Shown here one piece after another: positions 46,348 through 57,574 of a stretch of DNA of 64,000 nucleotides. The number at the start of each line of letters is the position of its first letter. Within the stretch, counting starts at the first letter, position 1. The stretch is from Paramacrobiotus metropolitanus (lineage: Eukaryota > Tardigrada > Eutardigrada > Parachela > Macrobiotidae): contig NW_026570270.1 in assembly GCF_019649055.1 (NCBI RefSeq), positions 310,001 through 374,000 of the forward strand, written 5' to 3'. Both the position numbers and the translations under genes were made by a program. The notes beneath the pieces were generated by a model. The model did no database searches. It worked only from the letters and a program-made list of their open reading frames with translations, and was not told the origin of the DNA.

Positions 46348-49149
46348 TTTTTTTGTTTCCCGCATCTTCTGATGCTACGCACAGGTTTCACGTGACTTAT
46401 TGCGACACTTCCGCACAAGCAGCTGCAGAATTTTCGAGCGTTACTTTTGCGGGGAAAGTAAGAAATTCCCATCCAAACAATCATCTGCATAATAATAACT
46501 TAGCGAACCGGAATAATAACACGCTGGGTATTCGGCACGAAGTTATGTATCTACGTACCGGCGGTATTTACAATAAATGCATCTTGGATGTGCGTTTTCC
46601 ATGCTTTAATAATGCGTTTGACAACGGTCATATTCAGAGACTAACCATTTTCAAATGCAAATCAAAATGCATAATACAGGCCAAACATACACAAATAAAA
46701 CATCATTGAATAAAAAGCTTTTTAAAATGGTTGTAACTAAAGTGTGCAGCCTGTGCATCAAATTGAAACAATTGTCACAACTCACAATTATCACTTAATA
46801 TTGAACTTTGCCAGCCAACACGCAAAACGTCCTACAGTCCATAGAATGCAGAACCAACATTTCTAATACTATGCAAATTGCGTACGCAACTGTAACTGAT
46901 GCGCTGACCAGCTGCGTCTGTCCGCTAAAAATTAGTACTTCAAGTACATCATATGAATTAACCATGAAGATAACGGATCTTTTAGTCGTATATTTCTGTT
47001 TTTTACCAAACAAGCCATGGCGTGAAGTCTCCTAAATTTTATTTTCATATATAAAACAAGAGCCGGGCGCAGTGACCTTGGCACCAAGCCACAGCTGAGC
47101 GGATATCCGGAAAGTCGGGCTGGCCATCCATGCAATTACTAAGCAGTTTTCTGGCTGGTAAATATTCTGTAACCTGTAAGCGAATGTCGTACAGTACATA
47201 CTGCACTATGCGATTCGCCCTCGCCGCTTTTGTACAGAAAACTTTGTGTCGTGATGGTAATGTAATGTTCGTGATGGTACCTACCATTAATGTAAATTCT
47301 GTATTGCGGTTATTAGTTAAGAATTAATATGGAAAGCTGCTTAAGATTTGTATCTTAAAGACATAAACAGCAATAATGAGTTGCAGTATCAACCGTTCTC
47401 CAGCCCCAGTAAACAAGTCATTAAGATGCTCTTCAAATTTTGCACGAAAACACATATTGGTGTGAACATCGTTTTGGTACCGAACCAGCTTTCTACCATT
47501 TTTAAATTTTAAAATGAATTTCAAAAATTTTAAAAATCATTTTAAATTTTGAAAAAAATGGTAGAAAGTTGGTTCGGTACCAAAACGATCTTCATGGTAA
47601 TGTGCGTTTTCGTGCAAACTTTGAAGAGCATTGGTTCATAATGAGACTTTTGGTACACCTCCGCGCGTTTAAACTTTTGGAATATTATTTCGCTAATAAC
47701 TCCCGAACCGGATGCTGCGCGCACAAACGGTTTTTTCGCCTATGTTTACGCATCCTTTGGCTACAAAATATCATAAAGCAATGGAAAAAAAGTGTTTAGG
47801 AGTGCGCGACAGCGAAAGTTGCCGTGGATGCAGACAAATTTGGTGCTATGTACCGGACCGAATCCTTTAAGTACTTCACAGGATTATTTACTTCCAACAC
47901 CTGCTCCATCTGTACATCTGTTTATAACGATAAGTGCGAGATATATATAGTATACTGTATCTATACTATAAAGGCATATTGTAGCCAGCTAATCATGGTT
48001 TTCGTCAATTTGCGGTGTCATCGAATAAACTGCTGCCGACAGCGTACGTATAAAGTACAATTGCTACAAACTTTCAAACTAAAAGAACTGTACAGGTTTA
48101 AATTGACCTGATTCGGATATCCGGCGCTTGGATCTTGTAACGTGTGGCAGGATGCACATATATTTCGGTGCGGTGCATTTCCTCGGGTCATGATCAATGT
48201 GGACATATACCCGGAAGAGCTCAACCAGGGACCACGCGGGCATATAGACGATAATATTTCTAATGGAGTCGAACCAATTAAAAGATACTGCACTATCGAC
48301 ATGCACATCCCAGTCCATTTTCCAGAACTACGAGTTTCCCTATTGCGTTACATTGCTACAAGTCTGCACCATCAGAAAGTTCTTGTGCTTGTATAGCCAG
48401 GATTAAATTCCCATGCTACCCCGCAATCGTAGCTGATAAAAGGTTACCTACTACCAAACCAAACCAAACAAGAAATTATTACCTGTAAGTTCAATAAACC
48501 ATAAACAACATAGATACCGTTCTTATTATCCAGCCACAGACGAGCGCTGCAACAATTTTGTTCTTTTGAATGATGTATTTTGCTAAAAACCAACAAATCG
48601 AAGGCACTGTGTTCAGTGATACAAAAACGTTATTTTAAATTAACTTTACTTTTTCTTACAGAACATTCTTTCTGAGAAAAAGGAAAAGATTTGCTGAGAA
48701 AAGAAGCGCGAAATTATTTATGCATTCACGACGATTATCCTAATTCAGATCTATATCGCCACGAATGGGATACACCAGAGCCGGCAAACCAGAAAAGACT
48801 GACCAACACCAATATTATATTCTGAAAGACCGTAGTCGAAAACCCGGCCAGATAGTATTCATTTCTTTCAAAACCTCTCCCGCTTCGAACGCCAAAGCGG
48901 AAGAGTTTTGACTAACTTCACCAAATGCAACTACATAAATTATTGTAACAATAATTATCATCGTGGTATGTTTAACCAGGCAATGTTGCCACGTAAACCA
49001 ACTAAAATATAGCTAAAAAACGAAAGTCATTTCTACTACTTAAATTATCAGAATGAATTTAATTAGCAGACCGTTATTACGACAAGAACGACTATATATG
49101 TAACGTTGTCATCGAGGACAATTTCTGCACGAGTGCCGGCCAACCAAGT
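46348..49149. other. Intergenic, no supported gene
   Basis: Contains a large palindrome at 47426-47631. A plus-strand frame at about 48142-48396 (INVDIYPEELNQGPRGH) is unsupported. No RNA genes are seen. Confidence 0.35.
47426..47631. repeat. 206-bp imperfect palindrome
   Basis: The left arm begins ATGCTCTTCAAATTTTGCAC and the right arm ends in its inverted copy (GTGCAAACTTTGAAGAGCAT). Arms are about 80 bp with several mismatches. The AT-rich centre (TTTAAATTTTAAAATGAATT ...) is also self-complementary. It probably represents a foldback element or MITE. Confidence 0.85.
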
Positions 49150-49990
49150 GACCGGTACTGTCCAGTGGTGCACAGGACCCGTTAGGTCAGCGGGTGACCG
49201 AGCAACCGGTACTGTCCAGCGCAAATAGCAGGTTAGGCAGACGAGCTATTTGCTCTCGGTACTGTCCAGTGCACGGGACCTTTATAGGTGAGCGGGTGAC
49301 CAGGCTAACAGTACTGTCCAGTCTACGGGACCCGTTAGGCGAGCGGGTGACCGAGCAACCGGTACTGTCCAGTGCACACTCACAGAGCCCGTTAGGCGAA
49401 CGAGCCCGTTAGGCGAACGAGTGGTGACCAAGTTGTCACTACTGTCCAGTGTACATGTACAAAGCCCGTTAGGTGAAACGAGTGACTGACCTACCACTAC
49501 TGTCCGGTGCAGAGATCCCGGTAAATGAACGAGTCACCAAGCTGTCATTATTGTACAGTGTATATCTATATGAGTGACCGAACTACCACTGTCGTCCGCA
49601 GAAAGCCCGTTAAGTAAAGGAGTGACTGAGCTACCACTACTATCGAGTGCACAGAGTCCGTTAGGTGAGCAGGCGACCGAGCTACCACTATCTGTACTAT
49701 CCGGCGAACAGAGCCGGTTAGATAAGCAAATCTCGAGGTACCACTACTGACCGGACACAGCCTCGGCTTCGCCGAGGCTCTGTCCGGAGTACGGGGCACT
49801 TTAGGTCACCGGGTGACCGAGCAACCGGTACTGTGTACGGGACCGTTAGTTGAGCGAGACCATTAGATGGGCGGGTGACCGAGCTACCGGTACTGTCCAG
49901 CGCAAATAGCCTGGTAGGCAAATGAGCTAGCAGGTGAATGATCTACCGGTACTGTCCAGTGCACAGATCCCGTCAAATGAACGAGTGACC
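49150..49990. repeat. Minisatellite, about 15 diverged units of ~50-60 bp
   Basis: Units contain GTGACCGAGC(T/A)ACC, (GG/AC)TACTGTCCAGTGCAC and a variable (GA)CCCGTTAGG(T/C)GA(A/G)CG block. The TACTGTCC core recurs at roughly 49150, 49204, 49255, 49308, 49358, 49434, 49490 and on to 49942. The short frames across it are by-products of the repeat. Confidence 0.92.
49751..49787. repeat. GC-rich 17-bp hairpin in the minisatellite
   Basis: CCGGACACAGCCTCGGC, loop TTC, GCCGAGGCTCTGTCCGG, with one mismatch. A related hairpin, CAAGAAAC...GCGAAGCCGAGGCT...GTTTCTTG, lies at 50233-50268, sharing the GAAGCCGAGGCT core. Confidence 0.85.
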
Positions 49991-50731
49991 GAGCTTCCAC
50001 CACCCAGATTCATCAAGTAGAGGTTCACAGAATCATGAATTCAGTTGTGGGAATTTATGGTGATTTGAGAGAATCATGAACTGATTAAAAAAATCATAAA
50101 AAATTAAAATCCGTGTTTATATAATATAAAATCCGTTTTTTTTGCGTTAGTACGATGTAGCGATTATGTTTCGACGAAATATGTTATTCTAATAAATATT
50201 CATTGAAAACTGAATAAAGTGGCCGTTGACCACAAGAAACGCGGAGGCGAAGCCGAGGCTGTTTCTTGTAGTATGTGAGAGCCGTGTCTATATTCCGGTA
50301 GTCTTGTGGAGCTAATTTCTTACCTCCGCAATACATACAAATATTCATACGTTTCATATGTTAAAACTTTTTATGCGTTTATTTCATTTATTACAACTTT
50401 TCATATGTTCGCTCTACTAAAATATGCACATTTTATGACGCTTTTAGATTCGGAGGCAGAGCACGGGACACTAATAAACACTTTATGCTGGACGGACATA
50501 TTATGAGCAGTAAGAAAAGTGCACTGTGAAAACTGTAAAACGTTTTAGAGCATCACTTATGCTAAACACATCTTCTCTTTGTTAAGTACTTTAACTAGTT
50601 TAATATTGCGCTTGGACATGTAATACGATTATACGAGTATTTGTGTTACATCGCAAAATATAGATTCGGTTCCCAGCTGGTTATTAAGATAACTCGTAAT
50701 ACATTGTTTTACTGCCTTGTAAGTTATGTCT
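49991..50731. other. Spacer between the minisatellite and the trypsin pseudogene
   Basis: AT-rich, with the hairpin at 50233-50268. A 66-codon frame at 50306-50506 is without features. No gene. Confidence 0.4.
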
Positions 50732-51749
50732 TTTTAGTGGCGTTAGCAATTGTATTTTCAGTCCAGTTCTTTAAATAATACACATTAGCATAGATTAGAT
50801 TCCCGGCACACCGGGCGCGCGCAGCCCTTCCCGCCGCGACACCACCCCGATCAGCTCGTGATGCCCGTCCTTGTCCTTAGCCACTAACGGGCCACCGCTG
50901 TCGCCTTGACAGAAATCTTCACCACCTTCCGGGGATCCACCACAAATCTACAAATTAACGGTAGTCGGTTATTTTGCGCTGGATATACCAGTATAATCAG
51001 AATCCAGCAGCAGGTTCATACCATAGCTTCAGGGAAGGTGAACCCTTCCAACTGTTTAACGCACGTAGTCCGGTCGTATGAATCAATGGCCATTTGTTCC
51101 AGTTTGTCCGAGCCGGCGCCCAAAGTAGGAATGGCGAAATTATTGTCTGTTCGTCCTGAAGATAAATCCACTTTTTATTATTTTCAGCAGCTCTGGATAA
51201 CCTTTTTCGCAGCTTTCGCAAGCTTGAAACCCCGGTATACATAATATATTAAGTTTTTTTAACAGCGCAAGATGACCTTTATTAACTTGTAATCAAGATG
51301 CGGAATTACAATTTAATACAGTAATTCGAAAAAACTGAAAACCGTATCAGCGTCCTTTGTAATAAAATAGTAGTTAAAGTCTGACCTTGGTTTTCCACCA
51401 ACTGACCCCATGCAGCCACGAATGTCGCTTGTTTTCCGTCGCGTTCTTTGTCAATATTGGCGACGTTGGCCAAATCCGTGGACGGATGCGTCGGCAGACA
51501 GACAGGTTGAACACGCGACGTGAACTTTACAGGTTGGGCTAATTCCCGCAATGTCACATCGTTGTTGGTGGTATCCTTGGGATTGTCGTATTCCGGATGA
51601 TGGAATCCACGGGAAATGGGCAACAAACGTTGCTCGGTGTTTTCGAGTCGCCGACGGCGGTGCCTCCCGTGGCTGGCACCGGAAGAGGCGGAGCTTTGGG
51701 ATTAACTGCCGGGTTGTTGCTGATTGGCTTCCACCCCATTCTGTCAATG
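50732..51749 (-). pseudogene. Trypsin-like protease pseudogene, internally deleted copy of the 55.0-57.1 kb gene
   Basis: Matches the intact paralogue exon by exon. The last exon (about 50788-50947) keeps [20 protein letters not shown] but has SWGKGC changed to SRREGL by compensating shifts and then a premature TAA at GVPGI. The fourth exon lies at about 51010-51160. The third (about 51387-51625) keeps LLPISRGFHHPEYDNPKDT and NND but loses everything upstream, including the catalytic His. That exon is fused directly to the pro-region linker ([20 protein letters not shown], to 51745), so an intron and parts of two exons are deleted. The copy ends abruptly at 51749, where receptor sequence begins. 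Confidence 0.9.
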
Positions 51750-52676
51750 GGCAAATTTTCTGCCGGTATGTCGCGTTTTTCTATCCATGTCTTGCGTTGA
51801 CATGGTCGACTGGGTACAGCTCGCCATCGGGATCAACCGGTTTGTCAACATCATCTTCCCACACACTTATAAATATTTGGTAACCACAATGGTCATCGTC
51901 ATTATGCTCGTTTCCCTGTACATGATTCCCTTCGGCTGTAGTTTACTCATGTTGTTGGATATTGGCGTCAGTCTGCAGTGCTCACGACCGTAGGGCACTT
52001 GTACCACCCAGCCGCATCCCGACAGTAATTTTTTAGGTGTCTCACAGCCGTCAAAGCGGCGATGCCCATCGTCGGGTTGGCCGTGATTTATTTGGTAATT
52101 TTTATCTTTGTGTGGTGGCGATCGGTAACCTTTCACCGGTGGGTTAACACCGGGGATCAACGGAGTTCCCATTTGAGTGTGTCGCTGGAACGGCGCTATC
52201 ACAGGGCGCAGATGGTGTGCCAACCGCCATATGGTATTCCATAGCGCTGCTCCCGGCGCCCATAGCGTCCTTTTTTGATGGATACCGAGCGAATCCGTTT
52301 CTGCAACTGCTTTTCCGAGGATTTTTGATATTTGAATACGCAACCAGTCCGGTACAATATATTTTTTATTGGTTTTGCAAAAACCTAGCTTTATCGAATA
52401 ATGTGAAAGTAAGTTTTATGTTGTAAGTGTAACACGCCGTGCATATTTTGGAGGAAGGTTAACACTGCTTTTTATTTTTTCAGATCATATTTTTGGCGAA
52501 GACAAAACTGCATTCATGCTTCCAAGTGAGTTCCAACTTATTCTCAAATGTCCTGAGGCTCTTTTAAACTTTTCTTGGAGTATGGTCCCCTTTTAATGCA
52601 AATGTTCTTGAGTAAGGAGGAAAACCCACTCGCACTGCCCGGATATCCGGTCTAATTTACAACACGAGCGAACTAT
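51750..52676 (+). pseudogene. Class-A receptor pseudogene, 5'-truncated copy of the 44.9-46.3 kb receptor
   Basis: Starts mid-gene at TTTTCTGCCGGTATGTCGC, equivalent to the TM3 entry in the 44.9-kb gene. Coding-like blocks: MSCVDMVDWVQLAIGINRF, then LLMLLDIGVSLQCSRP ending in TAG (Trp to stop), a frameshift, GLAVIYLVIFIFVWWRSV, another frameshift, then FFDGYRANPFLQLLFRG and ATSPVQYIFYWFCKNLALSN ending at an intact GTAAGT donor (about 52410). A second exon follows TTTTTTCAG at about 52483. Unlike the first copy it retains the end of TM7, so it records the ancestral structure. Confidence 0.92.
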
Positions 52677-52854
52677 GACGCATTCTTGTTTGCTTGACGC
52701 ATCTGCTAACGCTACAGATACTGTACATGTACAGATATCTTTTTACGGCTCACTTGCACAAGAAGCTGGAGCATTGGTAAAGATTATTTTGTGCAGAACA
52801 ATTCTCTTTAAAAACACATCTGCAGATTGCTTGATGTACGTAATTTTTGAAACT

Positions 52855-53110
52855 GTCCCGGCTTTCTGATACTGAACGGTTTGTTTCTAAATTTCATCTC
52901 GTGGGACATGGCCTTGCGGTTCATGCCCATGATCGCCGTCCGATAATATCGTACTACGCTGAACACTATTAAACCTTTTTCGCCCCTATTCTGCTGCTTT
53001 TTTCGCTTACTTTTACATGACCTTTGTCGAGAATGGGCAGCTCAGTGCAAATAGCCACTGGCATATCGCTATCTTTTTTCCGTATGTGTACGATATACAT
53101 TTAAACACTG
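52855..53110 (+). pseudogene. Third receptor fragment (TM2-TM3 region), heavily decayed
   Basis: Frames read MALRFMPMIAV and ISYYAEHY-stop-TFFAPI, then SSVQIATGISLSFFPYVYDI. These align with MIMPMITVNTYYGDYYQTF and WVQLAIGINRFVAIFFPHAY of the 44.9-kb receptor. Multiple stops. It lies just 3' of the second receptor pseudogene in the same orientation, suggesting a former tandem array. Confidence 0.7.
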
Positions 53111-53448
53111 GCAGGGACCGTTTTTCAGATACATACTATTCTGAATGGCTTTAATCGTAAGTCAACATGTTCAAGGTAAGGTTGTTTGAGGTGAAAACCA
53201 GAGAATATTGAGAGAAGCCAAAGGGTTGCATCTTAATAAGCGTTCAAAAGAAAAAGTCAGGTAAACAACACGAGCTTTATTCTTATTGCCCTTTTTAATA
53301 AATATGTAAACATAAAATTTGCTGGAGTTACTTTTTATAAGTACTAGTCTACAGTAAGATCAAATGGATGTCTTTTTGCATACAAGTTTTTTGTTAGCTG
53401 TATCCAAGAAAAAAGCGAGGTTATACGATATTAATCCGTACGAGCTCT

Positions 53449-54201
53449 TTAACACTGATAGTAGGTTGCACCTCCATCGTTGCTGCACCATGTCGTTGTC
53501 GTTTCGTATGATGGCTGGACTTCGGCTTCCTGGACGTCGTCATCGTCATCGTCATCACAACGTTTCCTGCGTGCATGACTTAAAGGTATAACTGTATTTT
53601 CCAAGCAGGGATGTGCCTTCCTAGGCTGCCATTTTCCATCCTTATTGATATCGATAGTGTTATACAGTTGATCAATGATTGTCCGATTTAGGGTTGGATC
53701 GTTAGTGAGTTCATTCGCTTCAAGGACGTAGTCGTGATTGACGTCAGCATAGGCGAAGGCAGTGGCAATAATTCGGCATGTGTCGTCTGTGTCGTTGACA
53801 CTCCGTTTTCCGCGGTCGTCCCACGTTGCATCTCCGAAACCTACACCCATTCCGATTCCAGTCAGCGCGCCGGTTGCGGCTCCTGCCAGTACGCCTATTG
53901 GTCCTCCTGCCGCTCCTCCTACTGCTCCTAATGTCAGCCCCACTGCTCCACCTACAGCTCCACATGTGCCAAGCCATTTTGCTTTTGCCCAGTTCACGCG
54001 CCGTTTTGCACGCGTACCGTGTAGGCGGAAAAACTGGTCTACGGAAATTATGCCGGTATGGGATGTGTTGTTAATATTCGATGTCACAACAGGCAACAGA
54101 ATAGGCAGTTCATCGGTGGCAGCACACGTCACGGCACCAGTGTTCACAAATACCAACAAGGCAACTGCACATAATATAATCTTTATCGTAGTACCGGTCA
54201 T
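53449..54201 (-). CDS. Secreted glycine-zipper / EF-hand preproprotein, 250 aa
   Basis: Single open exon from ATG at 54201 to stop at 53449. Signal peptide: MTGTTIKIILCAVALLVFVN, cut near GAVTCA. A short propeptide ends in RAKRR (residues ~63-67), a furin-type site. A ~50-residue Gly/Ala hydrophobic region follows (GAVGGAVGLTLGAVGGAAGG, PIGVLAGAATGALTGIGMGV) with glycine-zipper spacing, as in membrane-inserting or amyloid-like segments. A second dibasic site is at DDRGKRS. Then comes an EF-hand loop with canonical ligands (DVNHDYVLEANE) and a second, incomplete one (DINKDGKWQPRK lacking the final Glu). The tail has HARRKRC, a run of seven Asp, and a Cys-bounded Thr/Tyr-rich end (TTTTWCSNDGGATYYQC). 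No known family is recognised. A TTTATAACC motif about 95 nt upstream may be its promoter. Confidence 0.72.
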   Translation of the reverse strand: MTGTTIKIILCAVALLVFVNTGAVTCAATDELPILLPVVTSNINNTSHTGIISVDQFFRLHGTRAKRRVNWAKAKWLGTCGAVGGAVGLTLGAVGGAAGGPIGVLAGAATGALTGIGMGVGFGDATWDDRGKRSVNDTDDTCRIIATAFAYADVNHDYVLEANELTNDPTLNRTIIDQLYNTIDINKDGKWQPRKAHPCLENTVIPLSHARRKRCDDDDDDDVQEAEVQPSYETTTTWCSNDGGATYYQC

Positions 54202-55045
54202 CTTTGTAATTACAGTTCGACGGGCTTCTCTTGCGCACTTGCGCTTACGATCGACTGATGTGAACTGGTGCTACTGAAAAATTGCCCATCTTGTTTGGTT
54301 ATAAACGCTTTCTACAGAATTTTGCCAGCAGGGAGACCTGGCATACTTTTTCTGCTAGCAGAAAACTGCTCCGTCACAGAGAATGCAGGCCTGCATCGAA
54401 ACACGTAGATCATTTGCTAAATAGTAAATACTCATCATTTCAAATTTGCTTTAGGTTGGCATAGCCTATGCAGAAGTTGCGCGTTTTACTACGGCCGTTT
54501 AGAGACGAAACACAACAACACACGTTTAGTATACAACACTTACAGTTGCAGTTATGCATTGTTTATTTTTTACTGCAACGGCAGTGTAACCCATTAAGAA
54601 CTGGTATCATAATCTAGCATGGGAGTCTAAAGCTGGTTCAAAACAAATTAGACAAGGAAAAGGAAGTGGCATTAGCCTGAGTTACGGCACACCCAAAGAA
54701 CGCTACTGCCCCAACCAGCATTATAAACACCTAAATCCCTAATCATATAAATAAGTAATGGTTGCGTCTGTAAGTGTGTGTGCACTGATACAGAGTTGGT
54801 AGTACGTTAATTTACATTTATATTAATATAATCTGTTTATATAATCATATTTATATAAATTCCCCTCGAGCGATGGAAGCATCAAGAAGATATCAAGTTG
54901 TCATCACTTGTTGACACCAACGTTAAATTGATATCGTTTAGGGTTTAACTGTTTCTTTGTTCAAAATTATATAACTTTAGCATCGATCAGTATATGTGCA
55001 ACGGAAGGTTTTTAATAAAATGAAATTTCTTCTAGATGGTTAAAT
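54202..55045. other. Spacer between the EF-hand gene and trypsin gene 1
   Basis: No coding frame of interest. Probably holds the 5' flank of the EF-hand gene and the 3' UTR of the protease. Confidence 0.4.
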
Positions 55046-57071
55046 TCATGTCGATTTGGTGGCGTTGGCAATAGTACTTTCGATCCAGTTCTTGAGGTAG
55101 AACACATTCGAATAGATTCCCGGCACACCGGGTTGCGCGCAGCCCTTCCCCCACGACACCACCCCGATCAGCTCGTGATGCCCATCTTTGTCCTTAGCCA
55201 CTAACGGGCCACCGCTGTCACCTTGACAGGAATCTTTCCCGCCTTCCGGAAATCCACCACAAATCTGAAAATTCACGGCACCCGGTTATTTTGGGTCAGA
55301 TAATATATGAACCTATATAGGTAATCAGAACTGCCGGTAAGCAACAAAGGTTATACCATAGCTTCAGTGAAGGTGAACCCCTCCAACTGTTTAACGCACG
55401 TAGCCCGGTCGTATAAACCGATCGCCACTTGCTCTAATTTATCCGAGCCGGCGCCCAAGATAGGAACGGCGAAATTATTGTCGGTTCTTCCTGTTATAAG
55501 ATAAATTCCACAAGTATTATTGTTTTTACTAACACCTGATGATATTTTTCGCGGTTTTGTCATCAAGCTTGAAACTGCGATATACTATGTAAAAGTATAT
55601 TTAATAACACTAGATGACCTTTACTGACTTTGTGATTCAGTTCCAAAATTACAGTTTAATAATCATTGAGAAAACCTAAGAAATCGTATCATTGACTTCT
55701 GTATGATAGTAAAGTCTGACCTTGGTTTTCCACCAGATGGCCCCATCCAGCAACGAACGCCACTTTCTTCCCGTCGCGTTCTTTGTCGATATTGGCGGCG
55801 TTGACCACATCCGTGGACGGATGCGTCGGTAGGCAGATAGGTTGAATACGCGACGTGAACTTGACCGGTTGCGCTAATTCCAGCAATGCCACGTCGTTGT
55901 TTGTGGTGTCCTTGGGATTGTCGTAGTCCGGATGGTGGAAGACCCGAGAGATGGGCAGTAGCAGCTCCGGCTGGGTGAGCACCTGCTTTAAATCGGTAAT
56001 CCCGACCACCGCTTTAATGTGGGTGGTGATGAAGTCGTCGGGGTGGTTGTCCACGCAGTGACCGGCAGTCACGATCCAGCGGTCGCTAATCTGCAGTGCA
56101 ATTTTGTCAATTAGGCAGTGCAATGGTATTTTATTAAAGGAAAGTGCCTTATTAAGCATAAATCACGGTGTGTTCATCTTGAAAACTATACGAATGCCTA
56201 AGGCTTAATTAAATATATACGTTAATGATTATTTTATTTGTGCAAATACTTAGGCACAAATTGTGTGGGCGTTATTACAATAAGAAGCATTAAAACCTCA
56301 AAATCACAATAAGAAATTCCGCATTAAAAATGTAATGGTTTTTTTTAATCTTACTTGTTCTGCAGTAAATCAAGAACTTCCAGGAAAGAGAGGAAATATG
56401 TACGTAAGGATAGTGTTCAGGCGGACTCTATTGCCTCTACACTACGATTTTAAGTAATCAGAAACAAACTCGCTGACAAACCGGCGTGTTCAACACAAGT
56501 ACCGAGTATGTGCAGAAAATTAACGCAGCGTATGCCGTAGATAAATGTTTTTATAATATGTATGAAGAATAGCCTTAAACTCACATATCGCTTAAACATT
56601 GCTACCTGTACATACCAGACTGGCACCACAAAATTGGTAGACGGGCGGCATGTACTCCGGCCGGAACTGGATGAGCGCCACAATCCATGGCCAGCTTTCT
56701 TCCTGCGCCTCCACACCGCCGACGATCCTGGAACCGGTGGCCCACAGAGCGTCCGGACTGTTCGTCGGCCGACCACATAGTGATGTTGGTAACACTTTGG
56801 TCGGTGTATTGGAATCGCCGACGGCGGTGCCTCCCGTGGCTGGGGCCGGAAGAGGCGGAGCTTTGGGATTAATGGCCGGGTTGTTGCTGATTGGCTTCCA
56901 CCATTCTGTCAGTGCATATCAATTCATTATTTCATAATGACAATAAAAATAAAACAAGGTTTGAATGAACAGGAAAAAAATATTTATTTTTACAATAATT
57001 AAGCTACGTTGATACTTACGAGCTTGAACAGCAGCCGCAAAGGATATGAAAATGCACAGTGATTTAATCAT
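55046..57071 (-). CDS. Trypsin-like serine protease (S1A) with pro-region, intact, 5 exons
   Basis: Secreted protease predicted to cleave after Arg/Lys. Exons: 57020-57071, 56616-56905, 55721-56090, 55357-55490, 55046-55264. All phases match, giving 354 residues. Signal peptide [18 protein letters not shown] Pro/Thr-rich pro-region ([20 protein letters not shown]) with CGRPTNSPD leads to the activation site [10 protein letters not shown]; the pro-region Cys probably pairs with the catalytic domain. The triad is present: His in WIVTAGHC, Asp in NNDVALLEL, Ser in CQGDSGGPL. Asp six residues before that Ser (KDSCQGDS) gives trypsin specificity. The substrate is unknown; gut or hemolymph roles are possible. 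It is paralogous to 57575-59545 and the source type of the pseudogene at 50732. Confidence 0.95.
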
Positions 57072-57574
57072 AATTAAGTGAACTGACATCAGCAACCGCT
57101 AATGGGTTGTTACAATTATTCCACCGCCAAGGTGGTGAAAATTAATTATGGCAGAAATACGCAATATAATTTTGCAGTCGGGTTGTGAAAATCACATGTG
57201 CATGATTCGGTGAGCGCATTTCTTAGGCCAAGGTGAAGTGGAGAATTTTGCTTCTCTTCGCATTTTTGCAGGAGTGCTGAAGTGGAAGCATTGACCAATA
57301 TTTCGAAATTATATCACTGATGTTAGTGCTGTGTTAAAGCAGCGTGTTATATGACTGTGTATTGCACTACCGGCACCAAAACAATCCTGTCGCGTTAAAC
57401 ATTTGTATTTTTTCATTTGGTACAGCGGTAAATCAGCGGCAAATCCTTACAAAATTGTATTTTTTTAATACCGCTGTCCCTGGCCTTGCTCTAACATACG
57501 AAACGTCGCGCTTATTTTTCAAATTTGTATAAAATTTTTAGGGAATAAAGCGTGTGAATGGCCTGGTCGAACTC
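57072..57574. other. Intergenic between two trypsin genes
   Basis: No gene. Contains the 5' flank of the 55.0-57.1 kb protease and the 3' UTR of the next. Both genes are on the minus strand, head to tail, consistent with tandem duplication. Confidence 0.5.

Noticed and set aside
49194-49412. Arg/Thr-rich frames in the minisatellite
   Set aside because: Repeat-unit translation; frames change with unit length.
53762-54277. 171-codon plus-strand Pro/Ala-rich frame
   Set aside because: Opposite strand of the glycine-zipper coding region; the minus strand has a signal peptide, dibasic sites and an EF-hand.
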